From the NCBI GenBank assembly GCA_043228905.1, contig JBHGNT010000006.1, forward strand, positions 11,594,001 through 11,658,000: 64,000 nucleotides of DNA. The letters run 5' to 3'. Shown here piece by piece: positions 41,621-52,600 of the stretch. Made by a program: the position numbers and the translations under genes. Below the pieces are notes generated by a model that searched no databases, was not told where the DNA came from, and was given only the letters and a program-made list of their open reading frames with translations. This DNA comes from Azolla caroliniana (Eukaryota; Polypodiophyta). The stretch's first letter is position 1; the number at the start of each line of letters is the position of its first letter.

Positions 41621-44600
41621 CCACCTCCAAGTCAGAAGAAGTGTGGTATGTTGACTCCATAGCATCGAACCATATGACGAGCCATGAAGAGTGATTCTCG
41701 TATCTCGAGAAACCGAAGCAATCGGGAGTGGTCAAAACCAGGGACAACACTCCGCACCCAATCGAACATGATGGAAAAGTTCCCTTAAGTCATGTCAGAC
41801 AAAAGGGAAAACTCATGAACGTGTTGTGTGTCCCGACAATCACAAAGAACCTGGTGTCGGTCAGGCAGATTGTCGATCAGGGGATGCAAGTTCGATTCAC
41901 GCATCTTGGGTGCTTCATCGAGGAAGAGGGCCAGATCATCGTGTAAGGGTGTCGGAATGGGAGGATGTTCATCCTCGACACTAATGACGTCGGCACCGCT
42001 ATATTCGCCAAAGGACAAAAAGTGAGTTGGACATCGACTTATGGCACAAGCGAATAGACCACACCAATTATCAAAGGCTTTGGGACCTGCAGTTGAAACA
42101 GGTTGTATTCGGACTGCCGAAATTCAGTGGCCGGAAGGCTGCCAGCTCGGGAAGCAACACCAACTTCCATTCCCCAACGAGCAAAACCAGAGCCAGAACA
42201 AGCTCGACCTGATACATTCGGATGTATGGGGACCACCACAGATTGTTAGTCTTGGCGGGAGTCGACATTTAATCTCCTTCATCGACAACTACATCCGACA
42301 CACGTGGATCTATCTCATTCAGAAGAAAAGTGAGGTTTTCGACTGTTTCCGAAACTTACAAAGTCTTGTCGAACAACAAACGAAGAGGAAGATCAAGTGC
42401 TTGCGATCTGATGGGGGGAAAGAGTATTTTTCTGGCCAATCGAACACCTATCTACAACAGAAGGGAATTCGACGATAATTCAATTGCAAGTATATGCTAG
42501 AACAAAACGGTGTAGCCAAGAGGAAGAACCGGTCAGTTGTAGAAGCGGCACAAGCAAATGCTGGAGGAGAAGAGCGTGCCCAAGTTCTACTAGGTTGAAG
42601 CGGTCCGGACGACTATCTACATCCAAAGCCAGATCGGGGAGAAGGTGTCAGCTCACGAACTGTATTTCAGGCGGATGCCCAATTTGAGACACCTTAGGAT
42701 ATTCGGCATCATTGCGTATGTGCATGTGCCGGATGAGAAGTGGAAGAAGTTGGACCCAAAGTCGGAGAAGTGCATTTTAGTCGGCTATTCACATGAATAG
42801 AAGGGGTATAAATGTTATAACCCCGGAACAAAGGAAGTTTGAGTAAGCCGAGATGTCGAGTTCGACGAGTCACATCCTGGTACTCTCTACCGACTCCTAC
42901 TCCCGACCACCTGATTTCGGATGATGAGGCCAGTGAGCCCAAAATGATCCAGGCAAAAGAAGAAGAAGAGTTTGGTACTCTAGACAAGAGTCCAATCTCA
43001 TTTCGGCTGAGCGGGCCGAATGAAAGACTAAGTCGGAACGACCAGTCGGACGAAGAGCCAACGAGTAGTGGAGACTCGGTTGTGCTCTCCCCGCGCAAGG
43101 AACCGTGGAGACAGTTCACACGCAAAGAGAAGGGGAAGAAGAAGATATTGAAATACGACACCGGCAGAGACGAGTCAGATCGGCGTGAATCCGACTCTGG
43201 AAAGAATGAGCAGGGACCGTTGGAAACGAAGTCCGAGTCGGCCAAAAGGGACCTCAAATCGGCTAACGACAAGTTACACCAATCGACCCACCAAAAGAAT
43301 CCCGTGAAGCGGTATGGTTATAATGATTACATGACACATCACTATACATACATGACGAAAGTGGTGGAAGTGCGTGAGCGGGAGAGCTACATAGAAGCGG
43401 CGAAAGAGGTGAACTAGCGTGTCGTGATGGAGGAAGAAATGCGGGCACTCGATGTCAATGACACTTGGGACCTGCTTGACCCTACGATCAGTTGCAAGTA
43501 GGTATACAAGGTAAAATATAATGTCGATGGTTCGATCAACCGATGCGAGGCCCGGTTAGTGGCCAAAGGATATGCATAGACCCACAGAATCGACTACGAC
43601 AAGACCCTCGCTCCGGTAGCGAAATGATGACGGTTCGTGTGGTGTTGGTAGTTGTTGCGGAAAGGGGGTGGCATCTTCACCAAATGGATGTGAAGAATGC
43701 ATTTCTTCAAGGAGATCTTGAAGAACAAGTCTACATGATTTAGCCCCCCCCCCCCCCCCCCCCCGGATTTTAGTTGGGGATGAACACATCAGCAGTGTGC
43801 CGACTCAAGAAGTCGCTTTATGGCCTAAAGCAAGCTCCCTGTGCTTGGAATTCGAAGATAACGCACCGGTTGCATAAGATGGGGTTTGCGTCATCGAAGT
43901 CCAACTCTTCGTTGTTCATCTGAAAGGGTTCAAAAGGTCCGGTATGCATTTTGTTGTATGTCGACGACTTAGTCGTTACCGGACTTGACCTCCCTGAAAT
44001 CAGCTGAGTGAAGTCCCAACTATTGGACGCACTCGAAATGAAGGACCTAGGGACCTTCATTACTTCCTTGGGATCGAAGTGATCCATTCCCCTGACGGCA
44101 TATTGCTACCTGAACGACACTATGTGTTGTATATGTTGTACAAGTTCGGCATGACCAAATGTCGACCAGTCTCCACACCTCTGGACCCACCTGCAATGAG
44201 AAACGGTTCCGACAAATTTTCGGAAGCCTTATATACTTGACAATCACCCGACCCGACATCAGTTATCTAGTCAAGGTGATCAGCCAATTCATGCAGAAGC
44301 CGACCGTCGAGCACCTTCAGTGTGTGCATCGACTATTGCGATATGTGGGCGGCACTGAGGATTGGGGACTGTTGTACCGACATGGTATAACCGAACAGTT
44401 AGTCAACTATACAGATGCCGATTGGGCCCATGATGTGTTAGATCGTCGGTCAACATTTATGTTTTCTCTGGGTAGCGCAATTGTTCCGTGGAGCAACAAG
44501 AAGCAGCCGATAATGGCTCAGTCGCGTAGTGAGGTTGAGTATCGTGGAGCTACCGTCGCGATCTGTGAAGCCATATGTCTTCGGCGGCTGCTAAAAGACC

Positions 44601-44676
44601 TCTAGATTGAAGTACCAACTCCGATTCCAATTTACTGCGACAACATTAGTAGCATGCCGCTCGCCAAGAACCCCGT
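41621..44676 (+). pseudogene. Copia D pol, broken
   Basis: Protease region VWYVDSIASNHMTSHEE has Ile for Gly in DSGA. VLCVPTITKNLVSVRQIVDQGMQV, then the integrase core (42041-42478: CQLGKQHQLPFPNE, IHSDVWGPP, CLRSDGGKEYFSG). A Ser/Glu-rich spacer (42839-43417) precedes RT ([30 protein letters not shown]). A run of 21 C residues interrupts next. Then [29 protein letters not shown], and RNase H (LTITRPDISYLVKVISQFMQ, YTDADWAHDVLDRRS). Many stops. F is inserted after YCDNISSMPLAKNP. Confidence 0.85.
43744..43764 (+). repeat. Poly-C homopolymer of 21 nt
   Basis: Lies between the VYMI codons and the downstream RT of Copia D, where related elements have an ordinary coding sequence. It is long for a plant homopolymer of C, and its length may be unreliable in the assembly. 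Confidence 0.9.
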
Positions 44677-45659
44677 TGTCGTGAAGATTTTCGGCAATAG
44701 TGTGAAAATCCCATAAAACGTACGAAATCGAGTATGAATCACATAGTACAATAATTGTGAAGATAACATTTTAAATAGATTTAATATCTAAGTACAAAAT
44801 GATGGAGGTTTCGAATGCACTTTATTACACGAGAAACGGACAACTAAATGTCAAGATATGAGGGGATCAAGTTTGTAAAAGGAAAAGAGAAAATTGTGAG
44901 ATATCCCACATAGGCACGACAAATACAGCTCTCATCATATATAAGGTGGAGCAAAAGATATTATCCTTGTGTCTATGTGTGGAGCATAGAGAGTTCAAGG
45001 TAACTTGAACTAAGAGTGGAGGTGGGCTAGCTACTCGTAAAGGGTTTTTGGCCAACCAAAACCGGATCGGCGATGGAGCCGGTGATCCGGCGGCATCCGA
45101 CGGCAATCCGGCGATGGTGATCCGACGGCATCCGGCGTCCGGCGACTAGATAAATAAATATATAAAAATATATACATATTTACATATACAAGGAGGGCAA
45201 GTAAGGATTCAAACCTTGCACCTCCAAGTTAGAAGTCAATTGGCTTACCATTAAACCATACTATTTAGTTGAAATTATATTTCTATCATTATACTTTTAC
45301 ATGTAAATTCTCATACATGAGAGCTAAAATGAGTGACATGGTTATCATGCACCACATGTAATACATAAGCGCCAAATGGCAAACATGCAATTTATGCATG
45401 TCTTGTACCCTCACATGCATCATATGCATGAGAGCATCTATAAAAGAGGGAAGGGGGAGGAGAAAAGACACGGTTTTTTTTATGAAAATTAAGAGGAAGA
45501 AATTCGTTTTCAAATCAATCGTGTAATCTCAACTTCTCTCTTTCCCAATCTATCTTAAGTACTTTCTCGCCAAAGCTTGTATCGACTCTAAATCCTTCTG
45601 GTCCAGAACCCCGGCAGTTCCGCCTCACGATCCGCGCGTAGTGACGGATCTTCACGACA
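44677..45659 (+). repeat. 5' LTR of Gypsy F
   Basis: 983 bp from TGTCGTGAAGATTTTCGG to CTTCACGACA; the two ends are inverted repeats of each other, as in the LTRs of G. TATAAAA is at 45439-45445. A CCGGCG-rich segment (45065-45145) repeats TCCGGCGGCATCCGACGG-like units. Confidence 0.8.
45191..45262 (-). other. tRNA-like sequence in the LTR of F
   Basis: On the minus strand: A-box-like TTTAATGGTAAGC, GACTTCTAACTTGG (an anticodon-loop-like segment, TCT), and B box GGTTTGAATCC. The acceptor ends do not pair well. It is probably a tRNA-Arg-derived fragment captured in the LTR, not a working tRNA gene. Confidence 0.45.
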
Positions 45660-45667
45660 TAATTAAG

Positions 45668-45683
45668 TGGTGAACCCGACGTG
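45668..45683 (+). other. Primer binding site of Gypsy F
   Basis: TGGTGAACCCGACGTG, 8 bp after the LTR. The same 16 bases follow the 5' LTR of G (60507-60522, minus strand), so it is family-specific. It starts TGG as expected for a tRNA CCA end; I do not recognise the tRNA. Confidence 0.75.
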
Positions 45684-45726
45684 AAAGAGGCGGTAGGAAG
45701 GATCAAGTCGAGATTAATACTTGGAG

Positions 45727-47502
45727 ATGGCGTCCTCAAGCAACCAAGCAGGAGAGCTCGAAAGGATGATGCTAATCGTCGAGCAAATGATGAGATCTCG
45801 GGACAACAACGCGAGCGTGGAGAAGGCTGTCGATCGTGTCGTAGAGCTCGAGGGCCAATTCGATGGAAGGAACGTTACGAAGTTCCTTGATGCATATAAG
45901 AGGGAGATGAATCAAAGGGACGTGTCCGAGGCACGTCAAATCGCAAGCTTCAAGAGAGTTGTCGCCAACAACATCCAAAGACGCGTCATCGAGCTTCAAG
46001 AAGGAAAGACAACATGGTCCGAGTTCGAGAAAACGATACTAGCGGAGTTCGTGACTGAAGACTCAACGAGGATGACTCGACATGCCCTGATGAAGTGGAT
46101 AGAGAAGAAGAATAAGAAGATGAGCGTCTTGAGGGTGTACGACGAATTCGACCAGATGTTTAGTCGTCTCCCCAATACGGACCAAGTATTGCTTGAAGAG
46201 GACAAGACTTTGTACTTCTTGAAGGCCGTGGACATAAAGGATAGACGGGAGTTGGGGACTCTTCTCGAAGATGATACCCAAGCAAATGGGCTCGTAGCGG
46301 ACTGGATCGCGGTGAAGCGGGCATGCAATAGGCTCGACAAGCGTCGCCAATGGGTTGATGACACCGACTTGACGGGACCGACTACCACGGAGAAAGCAAG
46401 ACCGCCAAAACTAGCTGAGCCGCCAAGACAAAGTAACGTGGAAGAAAAGAAGATTGATGACGACATCATTGAAGAGCTAGCGAAGAAGTTCGAGAAGGTC
46501 ACTCTAGCCAACATGAATCGTCGGGGCCCTAAAGGAAAAGAACCCTTTAGATGCGTGTGGTGCGATAGCATGGACCACATGAGAAGGGATTGTGCGAGCC
46601 TTCGAGAGGCGATTCGACAAAATATCGTATACATAGAGGACAACATGATCTGCTCAAGCGAAACTAGAAGACCCCTACGGGTGAATTTCGGAAGAGGAGG
46701 AATGAAGAGATCTATGGAGGATGCCGATGCGACTCATGTGGATGCGATGCACTATGCTGCGTCGGCCGGAATAAGAGTCGGGAAAGACAAGACTGAAGCT
46801 GCTAGAGCGGGAGCAAAGTTTTGGACTTCCGTTCTCGAATATGAGAAGAAGGGAAAAATCACATCGAACGAGGTAGAGCTTGCGGACCAAAGCGTGCAAA
46901 GCATAACCGGGTGGTCGGATCCGGTGGACGACAACACCATACTCGCAGAGGTGATGTGCGACAACCACGAGGTGTTCGTCGAAGAAAAGAGAAAGAGAAT
47001 AGAAGAGCAAGGGCCATCAAAAAAACATGAAACAAGGAACGCGAAAAAGAAGGACGATGCAGAGACGAGTCGACCTTTACAAACGGAGGAACGAGAATCA
47101 AGCCGAAAAGGGGAGCCGAGCATACGAGTTGAAGAAACGGTTCGGCCCGTGAAGGTTGGTGTCGAAGACCCCGCTCGGAGGACAAGGACCATACCTACCT
47201 ATAAGCTAAGGTCGGACATAGAGCAGACGACGGACCTAAAGAAGATTCTCGAAGAACGAGTTCTTGATAGCCACGTAACTTTGTCCTTGAGGGAATTGCT
47301 TGGCATTACGAAGAAGGAGTTCCATGACACGATCGTGGACCTTGTAAAGAGAAAGAGACAACAATCGGACGAGGAAGAAGAGAAGCCACAAAAAGCAAAA
47401 ACGAATGCCATAACGATGGCAAGAGCGAAATCGATGAAGATATGGTGGACAGCCACTACACTCGACCTCATTGGGCACGAGCAACAACGGAGACGCCGGT
47501 GA
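45727..47502 (+). CDS. Gypsy F Gag
   Basis: ATG at 45727 (MASSSNQAGELERMMLIVEQ follows after two residues). Gag core: VELEGQFDGRNVTKFLDAYKRE, TWSEFEKTILAEF, YDEFDQMFSRLPN. A CCHC-like knuckle CVWCDSMDHMRRDC lies near residue 275, then a charged C-terminal half with DIEQTTDLKKILEERVLDS. About 590 residues. In the relative G the frame continues into the protease; in F a one-base shift near 47430 sends gag to a stop at 47502. It forms the particle core. Confidence 0.85.
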   Translation: MASSSNQAGELERMMLIVEQMMRSRDNNASVEKAVDRVVELEGQFDGRNVTKFLDAYKREMNQRDVSEARQIASFKRVVANNIQRRVIELQEGKTTWSEFEKTILAEFVTEDSTRMTRHALMKWIEKKNKKMSVLRVYDEFDQMFSRLPNTDQVLLEEDKTLYFLKAVDIKDRRELGTLLEDDTQANGLVADWIAVKRACNRLDKRRQWVDDTDLTGPTTTEKARPPKLAEPPRQSNVEEKKIDDDIIEELAKKFEKVTLANMNRRGPKGKEPFRCVWCDSMDHMRRDCASLREAIRQNIVYIEDNMICSSETRRPLRVNFGRGGMKRSMEDADATHVDAMHYAASAGIRVGKDKTEAARAGAKFWTSVLEYEKKGKITSNEVELADQSVQSITGWSDPVDDNTILAEVMCDNHEVFVEEKRKRIEEQGPSKKHETRNAKKKDDAETSRPLQTEERESSRKGEPSIRVEETVRPVKVGVEDPARRTRTIPTYKLRSDIEQTTDLKKILEERVLDSHVTLSLRELLGITKKEFHDTIVDLVKRKRQQSDEEEEKPQKAKTNAITMARAKSMKIWWTATTLDLIGHEQQRRRR

Positions 47503-47868
47503 AGATCGGGGAGAAGAAAGAGACCGTGGTAGCCTTGATCGACCACGGCTCGGAGATCAACCTCATGTCAACCGACTTCTACAAAAAGGGAAGATGGCCA
47601 ATCAATACAAACCACGGATAGAAGATTCGCGCGGCAACAAAGTCTACGGAGGACTTGTACGGAGCTTGTCCCAATGTCAAAGTCACGATCGGGGATGTGG
47701 AGATGGATCAACACTTCTTCGTACAAGAATCGGCATCGCATCCTATCATCCTAGGGCAACCTTATATCACATCATCTCGGATGGAGACCAAAGTGTTCGA
47801 TAATGGAGCAGCCTTCGCACGAATAAAGAGTCTTGACAACCAAAGATCGGTCCAATTCCTAACGGTGC
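47430..47868 (+). pseudogene. Gypsy F protease, frameshifted and with a nonsense codon
   Basis: Reads HYTRPHWARATTETPVKIG, then the aspartic protease motif VALIDHGSEINLMS, then NHG followed by TAG where G has NHG-Trp-equivalent KHGWKIRAAT. It ends VFDNGAAFARIKSLDNQRSVQFLTVL at the insertion of H. The DHGS active site is shared with G. Confidence 0.82.
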
Positions 47869-47870
47869 TG

Positions 47871-47936
47871 TCATAACTAGACTCGAACCCATAACCTTTT
47901 GTTACACGGGTCGAGACTTTACCATTAGGTTATGAG
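47871..47936 (-). other. tRNA-like segment at the LTR start of H
   Basis: On the minus strand it starts TCATAAC and ends GTTATGA (7-bp perfect closing stem), with an A-box-like TAATGGTAAAG and a B-box-like GGTTCGAGTC. The T-stem does not close, so it is not a functional tRNA. The same occurs in the 3' LTR at 53180-53245. Confidence 0.45.
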
Positions 47937-48044
47937 TTGTAATTTGAAGGATATTATTTTCATTTAGGTTTTATTAGGAAATTGATGTATATTCCGGATT
48001 TCTCTGGAACATTCTAGAAACTTCAGGAGTATTCCTGAAGACAC

Positions 48045-48051
48045 TATAAAA
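48045..48051 (+). promoter_or_regulatory. TATA box of chromovirus H
   Basis: TATAAAA; transcription would be expected to start about 30 bp downstream, near 48075-48078, where the self-complementary primer sequence begins. Confidence 0.75.
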
Positions 48052-48077
48052 GGAGGCGCAAGGCATTAGTTCGAACC

Positions 48078-48089
48078 AAATCGGTTCAA
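48078..48089 (+). other. Predicted 5' RNA end and self-primer of H
   Basis: AAATCGGTTCAA is the exact reverse complement of TTGAACCGATTT at 48344-48355, just after the LTR. It sits 33 bp after the TATA box, where the transcript should begin. This is the arrangement of Tf1/sushi-type self-primed elements. Confidence 0.75.
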
Positions 48090-48158
48090 CGCCAGTCTTA
48101 AGCCTTCTAACTACTGTTGTATATCTTCCGTCATATAATACATATATCTTTCGCATCA

Positions 48159-48208
<50 letters not shown>

Positions 48209-48343
48209 ACTCATTCCTTCTCTCAAAGTTCGACACCTCTCATAGTACTAATCCTTCTCTGTCTTAGTACTATTCCCCAACAATAGTACTAATCCTTCTT
48301 TTAGTACTAATTCCTTCTCTGCCTTAATAGAGTTCCTGACAGT

Positions 48344-48355
48344 TTGAACCGATTT
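48344..48355 (+). other. Primer binding site of H (self-primed)
   Basis: TTGAACCGATTT, 2 bp after the LTR end. It shows no match to the usual tRNA-Met complement and is perfectly complementary to 48078-48089. Confidence 0.75.
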
Positions 48356-48431
48356 TGCTCCTACTAGTCTCCCTCTTCCTTCTGTCTCTCTCCTTTCCTA
48401 CTAGTCTCTTATTTCCCTTTTCCTTCATCCC

Positions 48432-49601
48432 ATGGCCACCGTTAGCGCTGAAGAGTATCAATCCGTTTTCTCGGAATTTCAATGCTTGAAAGAGAAGTTT
48501 CATGCTTTGGAACAAGAAAATCAACGCTTGTTGGGGGATCTTCAGCAAATTTCCTTAGAAAAGCAGCAAACGCAACAACAGCATGGGGAACTTGCGTTAC
48601 GCGTGCAACAACTCGAAGCAACCATCGTAGCAATGCAACAACAAGGGCACGGAGCACAAGGGATTCATAAAGAACCCAAGATTGGCCTTCCCACGAAGTT
48701 CGATGGAACGCGATCGCAGTTTAGAGGGTTTCTTAACCAGGTACGGTTAGTTATTCAAATGCATCCGTCCCGATATCCCACCGATGCATCACGAGTGGGT
48801 TTAGTAGGCACGTTGTTAAATGGCTCAGCATTAGCATGGTTCGCTCCGCTACTAGAAAAGGAATCTCCAGTACTAAATAATTTTGAAGAATTCATAAGTG
48901 AGTTTAAAGCATGTTTTGGAGATACTGACAGCATAAGGACTGCAATCAACAAAATCCGGCGATTACGCCAAGGTGACCGTCCAGCCTCCGCATATGCTGC
49001 AGATTTCCGCCTACTCGCCGCCGATATCCCCTGGGATGATCAAGCATTGATGGAGCAGTTCCGCTATGGTCTACGCAACGATGTCAAGGATTTACTCTTG
49101 ACTTTCCCTGAAGAGCCAAAATCATTAACAGAAGCAATCAGTCGAGCGGTCAGATGTGACAACCGCCTCTTCGAGCGACGTTCGGAACGACAATTTCAGA
49201 TGCCGAGGGCAAGATCCGAGCCTACCTATGCCTCAATGGTAGCGAAACCTTTTCAAAGGGAGTCACATAATGCGCCTCCAGTAAGTACTCCAACTCCAAT
49301 GGAAATTGACACTACACGTCGTCGTGGGCCGCTATCGGAGGAGGAAAAGCAACGACGCCGAACAAACCGATTATGCCTTTATTGCGGTGGACCAGGGCAT
49401 ATCGCGATAAACTGTCCCCATAGACCAAGAAGGCAGGTAAACCAAGTCATTGTTAGTTCTGACTATACTAAACCCGAGTCTATGTCAGTAGGAATCTCTG
49501 ATAATCCTCATAGTCATAATAGTCCTAATAGTACTAATAGTCCGAATCTCGCAAACAAATTTGATGTCCTTAGCCAATTAGAAGAAGAGTTAAACGACTA
49601 A
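48432..49601 (+). CDS. Chromovirus H Gag
   Basis: 389 residues from ATG at 48432. A Gln/Leu-rich coiled coil occupies about 10-75 (LKEKFHALEQENQRLLGDLQ), the gag core about 85-250 (LPTKFDGTRSQFRGFLNQV, WFAPLLEKESPVLNNFEEF, FRLLAADIPWDDQALMEQF), then a basic stretch and one CCHC zinc knuckle CLYCGGPGHIAINC (about 313-326). The frame ends TTA AAC GAC TAA, with the frameshift signal overlapping the last codons. It has no in-frame damage. Confidence 0.95.
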   Translation: MATVSAEEYQSVFSEFQCLKEKFHALEQENQRLLGDLQQISLEKQQTQQQHGELALRVQQLEATIVAMQQQGHGAQGIHKEPKIGLPTKFDGTRSQFRGFLNQVRLVIQMHPSRYPTDASRVGLVGTLLNGSALAWFAPLLEKESPVLNNFEEFISEFKACFGDTDSIRTAINKIRRLRQGDRPASAYAADFRLLAADIPWDDQALMEQFRYGLRNDVKDLLLTFPEEPKSLTEAISRAVRCDNRLFERRSERQFQMPRARSEPTYASMVAKPFQRESHNAPPVSTPTPMEIDTTRRRGPLSEEEKQRRRTNRLCLYCGGPGHIAINCPHRPRRQVNQVIVSSDYTKPESMSVGISDNPHSHNSPNSTNSPNLANKFDVLSQLEEELND

Positions 49602-49633
49602 GTCCAGCCAAAATAGGAGCCGTTTGGTTGGAC
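49589..49633 (+). promoter_or_regulatory. -1 ribosomal frameshift signal between gag and pol of H
   Basis: Heptamer G TTA AAC (49589-49595) in the gag frame, 6-nt spacer including the gag stop (49596-49601), then an 11-bp stem: GTCCAGCCAAA (49602-49612) pairs with TTTGGTTGGAC (49623-49633) with one G-U and a 10-nt loop. Slipping back one base gives GTT AAA CGA CTA, exactly the pol frame. GUUAAAC is an established slippery heptamer (known from arteriviruses). Confidence 0.85.
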
Positions 49634-52600
49634 AGCCCTAGATCTGTGCAGCCCATTAGTGGTTCCATTCCCTCTAAGCAAGTTAGTGATGTGTTCGTAG
49701 TCCAAGTAGCAGTTAGTACTAAAAGTACCCCTCCAGTACATACCTTAGCCCTTCTAGATTCCGGAGCTAATTCTTGCTTCATGGATAGGAATTTTGCCCG
49801 AGCTCATCAGATATCTCTCAGAAAGCTCCCATGTCCAGCCTCAGTAGTAGTCATTGATGGTCGTCCCATTGCTTCTGGTAATATCATAGAAGAGTCGGAA
49901 CCCGTTAATATTGTCCTAGATAACTTAACATGTGTAGTATCATTTAATATTATTAGTATTCCAGAACATCCCATAGTTTTAGGATTACCATGGTTCGAGT
50001 TACATGACCCAGACATAGATTGGAGGACAAGGGAAATCCGGTTGCGACAAACCCAAGGATCTACCCAGAAGGTTGCAACCATTTCGCTACGTCAGTTGCG
50101 TGAGGAAGGGCGCAAGGAGGAAATGTTTCTCTTTGCAATATCAGTACAACCCTCCAGCACCACCAAAGAGGAGTCCACCGTTCAACTTCCCGAGAAGTAT
50201 CGTCAGTATGCTGATGTGTTCGATAAAGTACAAGCCAACACACTTCCTCATCATCGGCCGTACGACTGCGCCATCGATTTACAACCGGGAAAAGAGCCGC
50301 CATGGGGGCCGATCTACAATTTGTCACCAACCGAGCTAGAAGTCCTTCGAGCCTATATAGAGGAGAATTTGGAGAACGGTTTCATTCGGCATTCGAAATC
50401 TCCAGCCGGCGCACCCATTTTCTTCGTCAAGAAAAAAGATGGCTCGCTTCGACTCGTTGTAGATTACCGTGGCTTGAATAAGGTCACAGTAAGAAATAGG
50501 TATGCTCTTCCCCTTATCTCAAGTCTTTTAGAACGGATCAACGGTGCTAGGTTCTTCACGAAGATCGACTTACGAGGAGCCTATAACCTCGTACGGATCC
50601 GACCAGGAGATGAATGGAAGACCGCGTTTCGCACCAGATATGGGCACTTCGAGTATACGGTCATGCCGTTCGGACTCACTAATGCGCCGGCAGTCTTCCA
50701 GCACATGGCGAATGATATATTTCGAGACCTCTTGGATGATTTTTTGATCATCTATTTGGATGATCTACTGGTTTATTCAAAGACCCAAGAAGAACATGAT
50801 TCTCATGTACTATTAGTACTAAAACGACTTCGAGAACATGGTCTGTATGCAAAGTTAGAGAAATGTAGTTTCGGGTGCAACCAAGTGGAGTTTCTCGGCT
50901 ATGTCATCTCCTCAGAAGGCATATCTATGGACCCAGCCAAGGTCAAAACGGTGATAGAATGGCACACTCCGCGTTCGGTGCGGGATGTGCAATGCTTCCT
51001 AGGCTTTGCAAATTTCTACCGGAAGTTCATACAAAATTACTCAAAAATTGTGCTGCCTCTCACACAGCTCACCAGGAAGGGACAATCATTCATTTGGTCT
51101 AAAGAGACGGACATGGCTTTCGAGAGTCTTAAGAAGGCGTTTACATCAGCTCCAATTTTAGGTCATGTGGATCCGGAAAAACCATTCATTATCGAAGCTG
51201 ATGCATCGGATTTCGCATTGGGGAGCATTCTGTCACAACAGGGTAACGACGAGAAGCTACATCCTGTGGCTTTCCACTCCCGTAAGTTTGACGCCGCCGA
51301 AATCAACTACGAAATTCATGATAAAGAGCTATTAGCAATAGTTGATTCTTTTATGCAATGGAGGCATTTCCTGGAGGGATCTCCTCATCAGGTCACTGTA
51401 TTCAGTGACCACAAGAACCTTGCCTACTTTCAAGATGCTCGTGTACTGAATCGACGTCAAGCTCGGTGGGCCCATTTCCTCACACGCTTCGACTTCAAAA
51501 TTACATATCGTCCGGGGAAGCACCAAGGGAAGGCAGATGCATTATCACGGCGTTCGTATCTAACACCACGTCCCGGTGAGCCAGCTTTCGATAACCAGAA
51601 GCAAGTAATCTTGGGTCCAGCACGACTGCAAGCAGCACAGATCTTTGACATGCCCGTGGATTCCGACATTACCAATACTATACGTGAGGACTTGAAGACT
51701 GACGCTTTCGCCCAAGCTATACTAGCACAAATTGACCCCTCTCGAGCGTCATGTTCACAATCACAATCACCAGGTACGGATTATCGGCAATTCAAATACT
51801 GTGATGGATTACTCTTCTTTAAAGAACTTTTGTATGTTCCTAATGGTTCTTGCCGCCTTCGAGTAGTACAAAACTGCCATGACACATATACAGCAGGACA
51901 TTTTGGTAGTACTAAAACATTAGATTTAGTACAACGATCATTCTGGTGGCCCCGTATGCGACAATTTGTCGAAGATTTTGTTCGGACTTGCGATACATGC
52001 TGCAGAGCGAAAATGCCAAGACATCATCCATATGGTTTATTAGAACCATTACCAATTCCAAGCAAGCCATGGCAATCCATTGCTCTTGACTTCATTACAG
52101 ATCTTCCAGTCTCTAAGGGATTCAGTGCGATTCTCACAGTGGTGGATCGATATACGAAGATGGCTCATTTCTTACCATGTACTAAAGAAATATCTAGTGA
52201 AGACACCGCCGAAATTGTCATGCGGGAAGTATGTCGGCATCATGGACTCCCTGATAATATCATCAGCGATCGTGGACCCCAGTTTGTGTCAAAATTCTGG
52301 AAGCACCTTTTTAAAATGCTGAAGGTCACTTGTAACCTCTCCTCCGGCTACCACCCACAAACCGACGGTCAAGCCGAACGAACAAATCAAACACTGGAGC
52401 AGTATCTGCGGTGCTTTCTCAACTATCATCAGAATGACTGGGCAGATATTCTTCCGTTCGCCGAATTTGCCTATAATAACGCTATCCACGCATCGACTAA
52501 AGTCACGCCATTCTACGCTTATACGGGATATCATCCCCGGTGGTGTGTCCTTGAAACCCCAGAAGTGTCCACAAATCCTTGCGCGGAGGATCGTTTGGAG

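Larger units (their letters stand above)
32452..44676 (+). mobile_element. Copia element D, host of transposon E and Gypsy F
   Basis: The 5' LTR is 32452-32870, the primer site 32873-32884, and gag starts at 32972. E (33095-40735) interrupts gag after codon SYVE, and D resumes with GGNEVASEAAHKDFLAWDQG. Pol is readable but broken to RNase H (YCDNISSMPLAKNP). There Gypsy F begins at 44677. The rest of D, including its 3' LTR, is not in the window. Confidence 0.88.
47869..48341 (+). repeat. 5' LTR of chromovirus H
   Basis: 473 bp, TGTCATAACTAG to GTTCCTGACA. The first 70 bp are tRNA-like on the minus strand (CTAATGGTAAAG, GGTTCGAGTC). It contains a TATA box and a (CT)n tract at about 48161-48203. 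Confidence 0.95.

Noticed and set aside
47871-47936. Functional tRNA gene in the H LTR
   Set aside because: The T-stem does not close and the anticodon arm is irregular although the outer 7-bp stem is perfect.
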